From the NCBI GenBank assembly GCA_009744235.1, contig WPHV01000001.1, forward strand, positions 372,001-436,000: a DNA stretch of 64,000 bases, read 5' to 3'. The notes under the pieces are model-generated. The model saw only the letters and a list, made by a program, of their open reading frames with translations. It made no database searches and was not told the origin of the DNA. A program made the position numbers and the translations under genes. This DNA is from Gillisella vitis (GTDB lineage Bacteria; Pseudomonadota; Alphaproteobacteria; Rhizobiales; Rhizobiaceae). Each line of letters opens with the position of its first letter. The stretch's first letter is position 1. This document shows positions 46,307 to 55,481 of the stretch, in pieces.

Positions 46307-47613
46307 TGACAAAGACCCTGATCCGTGGACGCCTGCTCTCCTTCCGCAGCCAGCCCCGCGACATCACCGATACCGACAGCTATCTTTTTGAAAGCGATGG
46401 CGCCGTTCTGGTGGAAAACGGCCTGATCCTCGCCTCCGGCACCTATGACAGTGTCAAAGCAGAGGCCGACGCGCAGACCGTGGAAATTGACCACCGCCCA
46501 CATCTGATTCTGCCCGGATTTATTGATTGCCATGTGCATTTCCCGCAAATGCAGGTGATCGGCTCCTACGCCGCCAACCTGCTGGAGTGGCTGAACACCT
46601 ATACCTTCCCGGAGGAATGCCGCTTCGTTGAAACTGCGCATGCAGCGCGGATCGCCACGCATTTCTTCGATGAATTCCTGCGCCAAGGCACGACGACGGC
46701 GGTGGCCTATTGCTCGGTGCATAAAACCTCGGCGGATGCCTTCTTTGCCGAGAGCGCAAGGCGTGGCACACGGATGATCGCCGGCAAGGTGATGATGGAC
46801 CGCAATGCGCCACAGGGCCTGCTGGACACGCCGCAAAGCGGTTATGACGAGACCAAGGAACTGATTGAAAGCTGGCACGGACGCGGACGCAACCTCGTCG
46901 CCATCACGCCGCGCTTTGCCATCACCTCCACACCGCAGCAGATGGAGCGGACCCAGGCGCTGGCCCATGAATTCCCTGATCTCCATATCCAGACGCATCT
47001 GTCGGAAAATCGCGAGGAAATCGATTTCACCGCCAGCCTTTACCCTGAGTCATCCGACTATACGGATATCTATGCCCGCTACGGCCTGCTCGGGCGTAAA
47101 ACCCTGTTCGGTCACGCCATCCATCTTTCGGAGCGTGAGGCGGACGCTCTCGCTGAGTCAGGCTCGATTGCTGTGCATTGCCCAACGTCAAACCTGTTCC
47201 TCGGCTCCGGCCTGTTTCCGCTGAAAGCCATCCAGCGCCGCGACAAGCCCGTGCGCGTCGCGCTTGCTACCGATATCGGCGGCGGCACCAGCTATTCCAT
47301 GCTGCGCACCCTGGACGAGGCCTACAAGATCCAGCAATTGCTGGGCGAGCGGCTGAACCCGCTCGACAGTTTCTACCATATGACGCTGGGCAATGCTGAG
47401 GCCCTGTCGCTCTCCGACAAGATCGGCACACTAGAACCCGGCACCGAGGCCGATCTGGTGGTGCTCAACGCCCATGCCACCCCGGCCATGGCGCTGAAAA
47501 TGGAAGCTGTAACTTCCCTGACCGAAGAACTGTTCCTGATGCAGACGCTGGGCGACGACCGGGTGGTGGTGGAAACCTATGTGGCGGGCGTGGCGTCGAA
47601 ACCGCGGATTTAA
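46306..47613 (+). CDS. guaD: guanine deaminase
   Basis: Converts guanine to xanthine. The 435-residue amidohydrolase has GFIDCHVHFPQMQVIGSYA (zinc ligands His76 and His78), WLNTYTFPEE, IQTHLSENREEI, FGHAIHLSEREADAL and ATDIGGGTSYSMLRTLDEAYK with the catalytic Asp. All are standard for the GuaD family. The ATG overlaps the puuD stop, so the two are coupled. Its xanthine product would be used by XdhAB. Confidence 0.95.
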   Translation: MTKTLIRGRLLSFRSQPRDITDTDSYLFESDGAVLVENGLILASGTYDSVKAEADAQTVEIDHRPHLILPGFIDCHVHFPQMQVIGSYAANLLEWLNTYTFPEECRFVETAHAARIATHFFDEFLRQGTTTAVAYCSVHKTSADAFFAESARRGTRMIAGKVMMDRNAPQGLLDTPQSGYDETKELIESWHGRGRNLVAITPRFAITSTPQQMERTQALAHEFPDLHIQTHLSENREEIDFTASLYPESSDYTDIYARYGLLGRKTLFGHAIHLSEREADALAESGSIAVHCPTSNLFLGSGLFPLKAIQRRDKPVRVALATDIGGGTSYSMLRTLDEAYKIQQLLGERLNPLDSFYHMTLGNAEALSLSDKIGTLEPGTEADLVVLNAHATPAMALKMEAVTSLTEELFLMQTLGDDRVVVETYVAGVASKPRI

Positions 47614-47741
47614 CAATCCGTTGATTTTTTCGCCTCTGAAAGCTGACTGAAAGCTAGCGCTGCTACAAACGCTCCACCATCCCGTGGAGGAGACGCGCCG
47701 GGGAGCGCGCCACGGGACTGACCCAGAGGAGGATAATATCC

Positions 47742-48761
47742 ATGCGTTCCACACGCCAATTTTTCCGCGCCCTTTCGCTGTGCGCACTCGCTGCCGCCAG
47801 CCTGACGGCCAGCACAGCGCTGTCGCAGGCTGCCGAAAAGATCACCATCATGGTCGGTGGTTTTGAAAAGCAGATCTATCTGCCCGCCAAGCTGACCGAG
47901 AGCCTTGGCTATTTCAAGGAAGAAGGTCTTGATGTCGAGCTTCTGAACGAAGCGGCTGGCGTCGACGCGGAAAACCAGCTTCTGGCCGGTGCTGTGCACG
48001 GCGTGGTCGGCTTCTACGACCACTGCGTCGATCTGCAAGCCAAGGGCAAATTCGTCGAATCCGTCGTACAGTTCAGCCAGGCGCCGGGCGAAGTCCAGCT
48101 GGTATCGACCAAGAACCCTGAAATCAAGAGCTTTGCCGACTTCAAAGGCAAGACGCTGGGTGTGACCGGGCTTGGCTCTTCCACCAACTTCCTCACCCTC
48201 TACATGGCCTCCAAGGCAGGCTTGAAGCCAGGCGAAATCGTGACCATTCCGGTCGGCGCGGGCGGCACATTCATTGCCGCCATGCAGCAGGCCAGCATCC
48301 AGGGCGGCATGACCACCGAGCCGACGATTTCGCGCATGGTGAAGACCGGCGAAGCCTCGGTTCTCGTGGATCTGCGCACCGTGGACAAGACCCGCGAAGC
48401 GCTGGGTGGCACCTATCCGGCCGCCTCGCTCTACATGGAAACCGCCTGGGTCAAGGAACATAAGGAAGACGTGCAGAAGCTTGCCAACGCCTTCGTCAAG
48501 ACGCTGAAATTCATCAACACCCATTCGGCTGCCGAAATTGCCGAAAAGATGCCGAAGGATTTCTACGTTGGCGACAAGGAGGGCTATATCAAGGCTCTCG
48601 AAGCCGGCAAGGGCATGTTCACCCCCGATGGCGTGATGCCGGAAGATGGCCCGCCGACGGTTCTGGCCGTGCTCTCGGAATTTTCCAAGAACGTCAAGGG
48701 CAAGAAGATCGACCTGTCCAAGACCTATACGACCGAATTCGTCAAGAACGCCAAGTTCTGA
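47742..48761 (+). CDS. ABC transporter substrate-binding protein, NMT1/SsuA-like
   Basis: A 339-residue periplasmic binding protein. The signal peptide ends near SQA-A (about residue 30), and the mature part starts EKITIMVGGFEKQIYLPAKLTESLGYFKEEGLDVELLN, with GKTLGVTGLGSSTNFLTLYMASKAGLKPGEI and AAMQQASIQGGMTTEP typical of NMT1/THI5-like proteins (nitrate, taurine, pyrimidine and similar ligands). GAGGAGG precedes the ATG. It heads a three-gene transporter following guaD, suggesting a purine or purine-breakdown ligand, which is an inference from context. Confidence 0.9.
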   Translation: MRSTRQFFRALSLCALAAASLTASTALSQAAEKITIMVGGFEKQIYLPAKLTESLGYFKEEGLDVELLNEAAGVDAENQLLAGAVHGVVGFYDHCVDLQAKGKFVESVVQFSQAPGEVQLVSTKNPEIKSFADFKGKTLGVTGLGSSTNFLTLYMASKAGLKPGEIVTIPVGAGGTFIAAMQQASIQGGMTTEPTISRMVKTGEASVLVDLRTVDKTREALGGTYPAASLYMETAWVKEHKEDVQKLANAFVKTLKFINTHSAAEIAEKMPKDFYVGDKEGYIKALEAGKGMFTPDGVMPEDGPPTVLAVLSEFSKNVKGKKIDLSKTYTTEFVKNAKF

Positions 48762-48854
48762 TTTTCAGGGTCGCCAGTCACTTGGCCGGGCGGCCCTTCC
48801 CTCTCCTTTAACGATCACACTCTGCGGGCCTGACGCTCGCCGGAAGGATGTCCC

Positions 48855-49673
48855 ATGGCCAAAGATCAGAGCCGGACCCCGGCTATCGAACTCATCAATG
48901 TGACGCGCCGTTTCGTCTCCCCCACCGGCAAGACGCTGACTGCGCTGAAGGATTTCAACATGGCGGTGGAGCGCGGCGAATTCGTCGCCGTCGTCGGCCC
49001 GACCGGCTGCGGCAAATCCACCACGCTCAACCTCGTCACCGGCCTTGCCAAGCCCAGCGCTGGCGAAGTGCGGTTGATGGGCGGCCCGGTCAACGGTATC
49101 GACCCGCGCGTCGGCTTTGCCTTCCAGAAGGATGCACTGTTTCCGTGGAAGAACGTCATCGACAATGTCATGGCTGGCCCGCTGTTTCGCGGCAAATCCA
49201 AAACCGAAGCAGAAAGGCTGGCGAAAGACTGGCTGGCCCGCGTCGGCCTTGGCAAGTTTCTGCATCACTATCCCCACCAGCTTTCGGGCGGCATGAGGAA
49301 GCGCGTGGCCTTGGCCCAGACCTTCATCAACGAGCCGGAAATCCTGCTGATGGACGAGCCCTTCTCGGCGCTGGACGTGCAGACCCGCACCGTGATGCAT
49401 GAAGAATTGCTAAAACTGTGGGCCGAGCGCAAGGCCTCGGTGATTTTCGTCACCCACGATCTGGAAGAAGCCGTAGCGCTGGCCGACAAGGTCTATGTGC
49501 TGACCGCCGGCCCGGCCACGGTGAAATCCGTCTACCCCATCGCGCTGCCGCGCCCGCGCGTTGTCTCCGAGATCCGCTACGAGCCGGAATTCGTCGAATA
49601 TTGCAAGACCATCTGGGAAGACATGCGCCAGGAAGTGGAAACCAGCTACCGCCGCGCCAGCGAAGCCGCCTGA
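48855..49673 (+). CDS. ABC transporter ATP-binding protein (nitrate/sulfonate/taurine type)
   Basis: A 272-residue ATPase with Walker A GPTGCGKSTT, Q-loop FAFQKDALFPWKNV, signature LSGGMRKRVALAQTF, Walker B ILLMDEPFSALDV and H-loop VTHDLEEAV. The pattern matches TauB/SsuB-class ATPases and pairs with the flanking binding protein and permease. GGAAGG lies seven bases before the ATG. Confidence 0.92.
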   Translation: MAKDQSRTPAIELINVTRRFVSPTGKTLTALKDFNMAVERGEFVAVVGPTGCGKSTTLNLVTGLAKPSAGEVRLMGGPVNGIDPRVGFAFQKDALFPWKNVIDNVMAGPLFRGKSKTEAERLAKDWLARVGLGKFLHHYPHQLSGGMRKRVALAQTFINEPEILLMDEPFSALDVQTRTVMHEELLKLWAERKASVIFVTHDLEEAVALADKVYVLTAGPATVKSVYPIALPRPRVVSEIRYEPEFVEYCKTIWEDMRQEVETSYRRASEAA

Positions 49674-49686
49674 GGAGGATAGAATT

Positions 49687-50574
49687 ATGGCAGACATTAC
49701 TATGCAAAGCCCGACCACCCCTACGGCCACCTTTCGCGCTGGCACATCCGACAAGGAAATCGAGACCGCTGCACTGAAATCCGTCAAGCGCCGCAAGCAG
49801 ATCGTGCTGTTCTGGCAGATCGCCATTCTGGTTGGCGTGCTGACTCTCTGGCAGGTGGCTTCCGACCAGACCTGGATCGACCCGTTCTTCTACGCCAGCC
49901 CCTATGCGGTGGTGGAGCGGATCTATGACTGGGCCGTCAATGGCACCACGGAAGGGTCGCTCTGGTATAATCTCGGCATTACCATGGAAGAGGCGCTGAT
50001 CGGCTTCTTCTCCGGCTCGATTGCCGGTGTGGTGGTCGGTATCGGCCTTGGCCGCAACAAGCTGCTTTCGGATATTTTCTCCGTCTATATCAAGGCGATC
50101 AACTCCATTCCCCGCGTGGTTCTGGCGCCAATCTTCATCATGATCATGGGCCTCGGCCTTGCCTCCAAAGTGGCGCTGGCCTTCATCATGGTGTTCTTCG
50201 TGGTGTTCGCCAATGCTTTCCAGGGCGTGCGCGAAGCCGACCAGGACATGATTGCCAATGCCCGCATTCTCGGCGCCAATGACTGGCAGGTGACAAAAGC
50301 GGTAATTGTACCCTCGGCGATGAGCTGGATCTTCGCCAGCCTGCACGTCTCCTTCGGCTTCGCCATCATCGGCGCCATCGTCGGCGAATTCGTCGGTGCC
50401 CGCTACGGCATCGGCCAGCTGATCTCGATTGCCAAAGGCACCTTCGACGCCGCCGGCATGTTCGCCGCCATCGTCCTCGTCATGATCATCACACTTGCTG
50501 CTGAATATGTGATGACGCTGATCGAAAACCGCCTCGCCAAATGGCGCCCGCAGCAGAGCCTCGACACGCATTAA
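49687..50574 (+). CDS. ABC transporter permease (nitrate/sulfonate/taurine type)
   Basis: A 295-residue inner-membrane permease with about six helices (IVLFWQIAILVGVLTLWQVA; EEALIGFFSGSIAGVVVGIGLG; VVLAPIFIMIMGLG; VALAFIMVFFVVFANAFQGV; MFAAIVLVMIITLAAEYVM) and the EAA loop ADQDMIANARILGANDWQVTKAVIVPSAMSWI. ATG 49687 has GAGGAGG eight bases upstream, and a longer frame from 49561 would overlap the ATPase gene. A rho-independent terminator follows. Confidence 0.92.
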   Translation: MADITMQSPTTPTATFRAGTSDKEIETAALKSVKRRKQIVLFWQIAILVGVLTLWQVASDQTWIDPFFYASPYAVVERIYDWAVNGTTEGSLWYNLGITMEEALIGFFSGSIAGVVVGIGLGRNKLLSDIFSVYIKAINSIPRVVLAPIFIMIMGLGLASKVALAFIMVFFVVFANAFQGVREADQDMIANARILGANDWQVTKAVIVPSAMSWIFASLHVSFGFAIIGAIVGEFVGARYGIGQLISIAKGTFDAAGMFAAIVLVMIITLAAEYVMTLIENRLAKWRPQQSLDTH

Positions 50575-50979
50575 GGTGCGTTGACGGAAGCAAATGCTCC
50601 TCCCGGTAAGCCGCTCGCAACTGATGTTGCGGGCGGTTTTTTGTGTTATGAGGAGCAGGGGGCGGAAAACGATAGGCAGAGCATTCGTTTTCGGATGAAT
50701 GTCTGGATTCGATCCAAAGCGAGCGAAATGCTCCGTATCGATCATGATAATGCTACGTCGTTAGGTCTGAGACTTCATTAGAGTCTCAATGTCGGAAAAT
50801 CCCTGAACTGAGAGTCAGTATGCCTTCGGATTATGCGTGTCGATATCCGAGTTCGACCTTTCAGCATGACTTTTAAAAGCATTTACTTTAACAACTTGTG
50901 GAATACGGCGAAGTATCCCTGCAATCCGTGCCACTTGTAGTGTTACTTTCGATCTACGAATCGGATCGAGGTGTAGTGA
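50575..50979. other. intergenic region before the low-G+C island
   Basis: About 405 bp. It starts with a terminator (50611-50643) for the ABC operon and becomes A+T-richer from about 50650, presumably carrying the promoter of the three-gene island. No repeat that could be an attachment site is obvious. Confidence 0.55.
50611..50643 (+). terminator. rho-independent terminator of the NMT1-type ABC operon
   Basis: ccgctcgcaac and gttgcgggcgg arms with a four-base loop are directly followed by TTTTTT, 37 bp after the permease stop. Confidence 0.88.
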
Positions 50980-51978
50980 ATGGCAGAAACTATCAATCGA
51001 GCACAGATGGCAGAAGACCTTTCCAGTAAGGTGTTCGCCGAATTTTTATGGCAAAAGACGGGTCAGATGAACGAGAATTGGCCATGTGAACAGCAAGAGC
51101 TGCACAACACCAAAAGTCATCCTACGGACGTCGTCTTCTATTATGATGAACCCTACTCTACAGTTCGCCGATATATTCAGTGCGATTTGAAAAGTTATAG
51201 TGCCAACAGCATCAAGCGTAATGCGGTCAAAGAAGCTATATTCAGTCTTGCGAATCAGGTTTCATGCGCAGGAGCAAGTGAGGTTTGGCAAAAGCGATAC
51301 ACACACGCGTCGTCCACCTTCGACATTTCCGGGTTGTTGTTCGTGTACAATCACGACAAGGAATTCCACAAGTCCTTTGATTCATTGATTTCTGATGTCC
51401 GACCTGAAGACATCAAGCTTCCACGAAAGTCGCGTCTTTACGTTCTAGGACCGGAAGAAATTAACTGGCTTCAACGCGTTGCGCGCGAGCTGCAACAAAT
51501 GAGAGGCGAAGAAGACGAAAACAAGCGCCTTCCTCCGAGGGAGCGTTGCGCGTTCTATTATCCGCAACTGGTTAGAAATACGGTCGTACGAAGTGAGCGT
51601 GCTCGCGCCGCAACCATGGAGATGTTAAAGTCGCCATGGATAATTTTAGAACACTTCGACGAAGATGAGACGCGTCAAGGATTTGTCATCTTTCATCGTC
51701 GTAAAACGACGGTCGAAGGGCTGATGTATCTTCTCGACTATTTGCGAAGACATGAGCTGATCGTAAGTAAGACGCGGTTTGATATCAAGGTACAACCTGA
51801 CGACAGTGAAGCCTCGGCCAATCTGCAAAAGGCAATCCAAGAATATGTGTCATTCATACCTGGCGAAAATCAAGACACCGATTTTGCGAAGCGTCTGTCC
51901 AAGATTAAGATTTCGCAAGTGCCGGAAATATTGACGTCTTATTCAACCACGGAAATGGGGATGATTTATGCAGGATAA
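50980..51978 (+). CDS. unrecognised protein with PD-(D/E)XK-like nuclease motif (island gene 1)
   Basis: The 332-residue protein matches no family I recognise. Near the N-terminus SHPTD (Asp50) and, 19 residues on, YIQCDLKSYS (Asp69-Leu-Lys71) are spaced like the PD...(D/E)-x-K catalytic pair of restriction-endonuclease-fold enzymes. A helix containing Glu21 precedes and NAVKEAIFSLANQV follows. The remainder is charged alpha/beta sequence without membrane segments. GAGG lies eight bases before the ATG. The 3' end overlaps gene 2 by 11 bp, so the genes are coupled. A 60-base sample is about 47% G+C against about 63% in bdhA, suggesting transfer. A defence or DNA-processing role is inference. 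Confidence 0.75.
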   Translation: MAETINRAQMAEDLSSKVFAEFLWQKTGQMNENWPCEQQELHNTKSHPTDVVFYYDEPYSTVRRYIQCDLKSYSANSIKRNAVKEAIFSLANQVSCAGASEVWQKRYTHASSTFDISGLLFVYNHDKEFHKSFDSLISDVRPEDIKLPRKSRLYVLGPEEINWLQRVARELQQMRGEEDENKRLPPRERCAFYYPQLVRNTVVRSERARAATMEMLKSPWIILEHFDEDETRQGFVIFHRRKTTVEGLMYLLDYLRRHELIVSKTRFDIKVQPDDSEASANLQKAIQEYVSFIPGENQDTDFAKRLSKIKISQVPEILTSYSTTEMGMIYAG

Positions 51979-53086
51979 GCATCCACGTTTATTCGCCACC
52001 GACAAGGAACTTTACGATCTTCTGTTCTCTGCAAAGCAGAGAATCACCGATGGCGTCCTCCATCGTGCCACGCGAGAGCGAGGTGTTTTCTTCGGGTCAG
52101 CGACCGAACGCGGGGATTTGGCCGACTACATTTCAATGACCATCCACGATCTGCAGGATGTCGTCGATTTGGTTAAAGACGCCGAACCGGGCACGCGAGG
52201 AGAACGAACAAGTTCGCTGACCGTTAAAATGAAGCTGGATGCCTCCGAGATTAGAGAAGTCATACAAGAGTATGCGGATACAGATGGAACGACCGACAAG
52301 GTGGCAGTCCCCCACAAAACGTCCGAAGCAGTTATTGCAACGGTTGCCTACAGTGAGTTCGATCTTTCCCGCACAACGTTAGCGCAGCGGCAGGATAAGG
52401 TCGCCACCCTGGACTTCAGAGTGGAAGACGACGGGGTCACAATCCGCTTTCCTGCCAATGACAAGGGACAGGAGCTTGTAGATATTCTTATTGAGAAGCT
52501 GGAAAGTAAGAAGAAAGGTGAAGTAATACAAGAACGGGTCTCCGTGGAGGACCTTTCACCAGAGAACCGTACGCGTTTTTTTGTAAATCTCGTTACTAAG
52601 ATGACTGGTTTCAAGTTAGATACCGTTACCAAGCTCAAGGTTTCGTCCGCATCCATGGAAGTCGATGATCTCGACTCTGATGAAGATGATGACACCCCGG
52701 AAAAAGAAGCTGCCAAAAGTACAATGATCAATCTAGTGAAAAACGTAGCGATTAGCGGCAACGATTTGCTAGTATCTAAGCAGTACAAACAAATGGAAGA
52801 AGATGGTTTCTTTATTACGGCCATAAAATGGCAAGCAACCCAGACTGTGCACCCCTTTGACAAAGCTGAATTTGAAGCATTATTTGAAAACGCTCATGAA
52901 GGTACAGGGTTTCAATATCGGGCGAGACACTCTCGCCGATCTGAGCGCACCGGGACTTACCCCCACAATTTCAAGCTTCCCGATGACGGGGTTCGGAAAG
53001 TGCTGTTCTCTCTTCTTGAGCAGACCGCTCGCGCAACTTTGGTTGAAGTTCGTAAAAGCCGAACATTCGCTAAGGGCAAAAATTGA
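51968..53086 (+). CDS. unrecognised acidic protein (island gene 2)
   Basis: A 372-residue soluble protein with no recognised family. It has an N-terminal helical part (LFSAKQRITDGVLHRATRERG), a central beta-rich region (ATLDFRVEDDGVTIRFPANDKGQELVDILIEKL), a very acidic linker (VDDLDSDEDDDTPEKE, about residues 235-252) and a basic C-terminal third (FQYRARHSRRSERTGTYPHNFKL ... VRKSRTFAKGKN). That charge layout would suit a nucleic-acid- or partner-binding subunit. It starts inside gene 1 (11-bp overlap, with GGGGA upstream), and its stop overlaps gene 3 by one base (TGATG). Confidence 0.7.
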   Translation: MQDKHPRLFATDKELYDLLFSAKQRITDGVLHRATRERGVFFGSATERGDLADYISMTIHDLQDVVDLVKDAEPGTRGERTSSLTVKMKLDASEIREVIQEYADTDGTTDKVAVPHKTSEAVIATVAYSEFDLSRTTLAQRQDKVATLDFRVEDDGVTIRFPANDKGQELVDILIEKLESKKKGEVIQERVSVEDLSPENRTRFFVNLVTKMTGFKLDTVTKLKVSSASMEVDDLDSDEDDDTPEKEAAKSTMINLVKNVAISGNDLLVSKQYKQMEEDGFFITAIKWQATQTVHPFDKAEFEALFENAHEGTGFQYRARHSRRSERTGTYPHNFKLPDDGVRKVLFSLLEQTARATLVEVRKSRTFAKGKN

Positions 53087-53778
53087 TGCGCGTTCGTTGG
53101 TACGGTTTACGGACGGAACTTAGGACAAACGTTATTGCCGCGCACCTCAAAAAAATGCCTTATAGAGACGGGTCCCCAGATGGGTTTGTTGTAGAGCAAC
53201 TGCGACCCAATTTTATTGACGCATGCCTTATCCAGAGATTACAAACGACGCACGAGACAATCGATCCGTTTGGCCATCAGGAAAAGTTCGAACTTGTTGA
53301 ATATCTTCGGACGCACTTTCGTATCAGCCCTGATACATCCAGCCTCGAATTACGAGACCCAGGGAGAACCGGTTCAAGGCTTATTAGCCGGTTAATGGAA
53401 GCATTGAACCACCGATTTTCGATCGAGGAAACATCCATCGATCCTCTAGCATGGGCAACCAGGTTCAGAGAAATCGTGGGGGTCTACGGGTCGATTGAAA
53501 GGGTGCAAATTGGATCCGTCGCGATAGCTGATAGTGCTGTCGGTCAGTTGTTAGTCAAAGGAAGTGGCGACATCGCCGATGCGGCAATCAAATTCATTGC
53601 GCCAGCTGATTACTCGCTCGAAAAGGTACAATTGAGGTTTCGCTCTACACGGGGATCTATCTCCTTCCAAAGAAACGCGAGCGTTATACTTTCCTCTAGC
53701 TTCGACGAACAATGGATGGATGCACTTCGCGACAGCTTGCGCGAAATTCAGAGCGTTCGGGTCGTCGACCACTCATAG
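53086..53778 (+). CDS. unrecognised protein (island gene 3)
   Basis: A 230-residue soluble protein, not recognised. It begins MRVRWYGLRTELRTNVIAAHL, has a helical N-terminal half (NFIDACLIQRLQTTHETIDPFGHQEKFELVEYL; RLISRLMEALNHRFSIEE) and a beta-rich C-terminal half (IQIGSVAIADSAVGQLLVKG-like; LEKVQLRFRSTRGSISFQRN). The start ATG overlaps the gene 2 stop. A TTG one codon earlier is possible. The tight coupling of all three genes implies one complex or pathway. A low-G+C spacer follows before the convergent histidine kinase. Confidence 0.7.
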   Translation: MRVRWYGLRTELRTNVIAAHLKKMPYRDGSPDGFVVEQLRPNFIDACLIQRLQTTHETIDPFGHQEKFELVEYLRTHFRISPDTSSLELRDPGRTGSRLISRLMEALNHRFSIEETSIDPLAWATRFREIVGVYGSIERVQIGSVAIADSAVGQLLVKGSGDIADAAIKFIAPADYSLEKVQLRFRSTRGSISFQRNASVILSSSFDEQWMDALRDSLREIQSVRVVDHS

Positions 53779-54041
53779 CTTGTTACGCTTTTCTGTCGAT
53801 TTTTCTGCGGCGACTCAGTTGATGTGGTCAAAGTTATACCACTGATTTTACAGAAAAACGTGATCTTGACGACCTCAGCTTTTCTTACTGCATCCGACCT
53901 TAAATTCCCACTGTTGGCGCTACAGAAATAAAGACAAAGCATCCTACAATCGCAATCTTTGCAATCATAGATCATGCTGTCCGTGACACGTTCGCTGGCG
54001 GTGTTTTTCGGCTTTGGCTGAACCGCCCAACCCCTGGAACT

Positions 54042-55481
54042 TCACCCCGCCTTCGGCAACCGCACCACCACCTTCAATCCACCCTCCGCAGCACTGCCAA
54101 GCGTCACCTTGCCGCCTGCGCCCTCCACCACTTCGCGGACGATGGCGAGGCCGAGGCCGCTGCCTTCGGGTTGGGTGCCGATGATGCGGTAGAATCGTTC
54201 GAAGACCTGTTCGTGTTCTGCGGGGGCGATGCCGGGGCCACTGTCTTCGACGGTGAGTTGTACGGTGTCGGCAAGCGTCTCCACTGTTACCGTCACAACG
54301 CCGGGGGACGGCGTGTAGCGCAGGGCGTTATCAACCAGGTTGACGGTCATTTCGCGCAGCATGGTGGCGTCGCCGGTGACGGGGGCAGCGCCTTCCGCCT
54401 CCAGGCCGAGATCGATGCCGCGCCGCAGCGCGTCTTCCGCCTGGGCTTCCAGCACCTGTCTGGCGATGTCGGCCATATCGACGCGGTCAGCACGGGGCGC
54501 GCGGCTGCCGGGTTCGGCGCGGGTCAGGGTCAGCAATTGTTCGGCCAGCCGGGTGACTTGCCGTGTGCTGCGGATCAGCGCGTGCAGTGCTTCTTCGCGC
54601 CGGACCGGGTCGGTTTCGCGGGCGGCAAAGCTGGCCTGCGTCGAAATCAGCGTCAGCGGCGTGCGCAATTGATGGGCGGCATTGGCAACGAAGCGTTTTT
54701 GCGCCGCCATCTGGCGCTGCACGCGGTTCATGTAATCATTCAGCGCCCGCACCAGCGGACGAAGCTCGGTATGGACGATCGCCTCATCAAAAGGCTCCAA
54801 CTGGTCACGGCGGCGGGCGCGCACCGCATTCCGCAGCCGCAAGACGGGGCCAAGACCGCGCTGGAGCCCCAGCACCGTCACCACGCCGGCAACCAGAACC
54901 AGCAGAACCTGCCCGTTAAAATTCGAAAACCACAGATGGGTGCGCATCGCCTGCTGGCTATAGCGTGTCACCGCCACCGTCACGGTGACGCCCGCGCCAT
55001 CAGTCCCTGCGCCAGAATCAAAACCGACCACCGGATGGTTCAGCATCAAGGCACGGACATTGAGATTGCGAAACACCATGTCTTCGCCCTGGCGTTCATG
55101 GGCCGGGGTTTGCAGGTCGGCATAGCCGGACAGCAGATTGCCCCAGGCGGTCGTGACCCGGTAATAGACCCGGTCGCCAAAGCCGGTATCGAAGATTTCC
55201 AGCGCTGCCGGTGGAATATCCACCTCGACATTGCCGCCCTGATCGACCCGCACCGCCTCGGCAATCATCCGTGCTGAGCCGAGCAGCATATTATCCGTCA
55301 CCAGATTGGCGGTGCTGCGGGCCATGACCAGCCCGAAATAGAGATTGAAGCCGATCACGCCGACCAGCGTCACCATCACCCAGGCCAGAAGCTGTGCCCG
55401 CAGACTGTGGCGCAGCCGCAGCAAGGGCCGGACACGACCAAAATTCATGCCGCGCCCGCCCATATCACGCCCCCATCTCAC
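54042..55481 (-). CDS. two-component sensor histidine kinase (TctE/QseC-like)
   Basis: A 479-residue membrane kinase: helix 1 at about 30-52 (QLLAWVMVTLVGVIGFNLYFGLV), a periplasmic sensor domain, helix 2 at about 190-208, a HAMP-like linker, the HisKA box RFVANAAHQLRTPLTLISTQ with His270, and an HATPase domain with NLVDNALRYTP (N box), EDSGPGIAP (G1) and GSGLGLAIV (G2). The periplasmic domain matches the 2CSK_N (TctE) class that senses carboxylates or cations. Its GTG start overlaps the regulator stop by four bases. Confidence 0.9.
   Translation of the reverse strand: MRWGRDMGGRGMNFGRVRPLLRLRHSLRAQLLAWVMVTLVGVIGFNLYFGLVMARSTANLVTDNMLLGSARMIAEAVRVDQGGNVEVDIPPAALEIFDTGFGDRVYYRVTTAWGNLLSGYADLQTPAHERQGEDMVFRNLNVRALMLNHPVVGFDSGAGTDGAGVTVTVAVTRYSQQAMRTHLWFSNFNGQVLLVLVAGVVTVLGLQRGLGPVLRLRNAVRARRRDQLEPFDEAIVHTELRPLVRALNDYMNRVQRQMAAQKRFVANAAHQLRTPLTLISTQASFAARETDPVRREEALHALIRSTRQVTRLAEQLLTLTRAEPGSRAPRADRVDMADIARQVLEAQAEDALRRGIDLGLEAEGAAPVTGDATMLREMTVNLVDNALRYTPSPGVVTVTVETLADTVQLTVEDSGPGIAPAEHEQVFERFYRIIGTQPEGSGLGLAIVREVVEGAGGKVTLGSAAEGGLKVVVRLPKAG

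Noticed and set aside
52857..53123. An alternative 88-codon frame at the 3' end of island gene 2, as evidence for a frameshift
   Set aside because: The main frame continues with sensible sequence to a stop that overlaps the next start codon, so no frameshift is needed.
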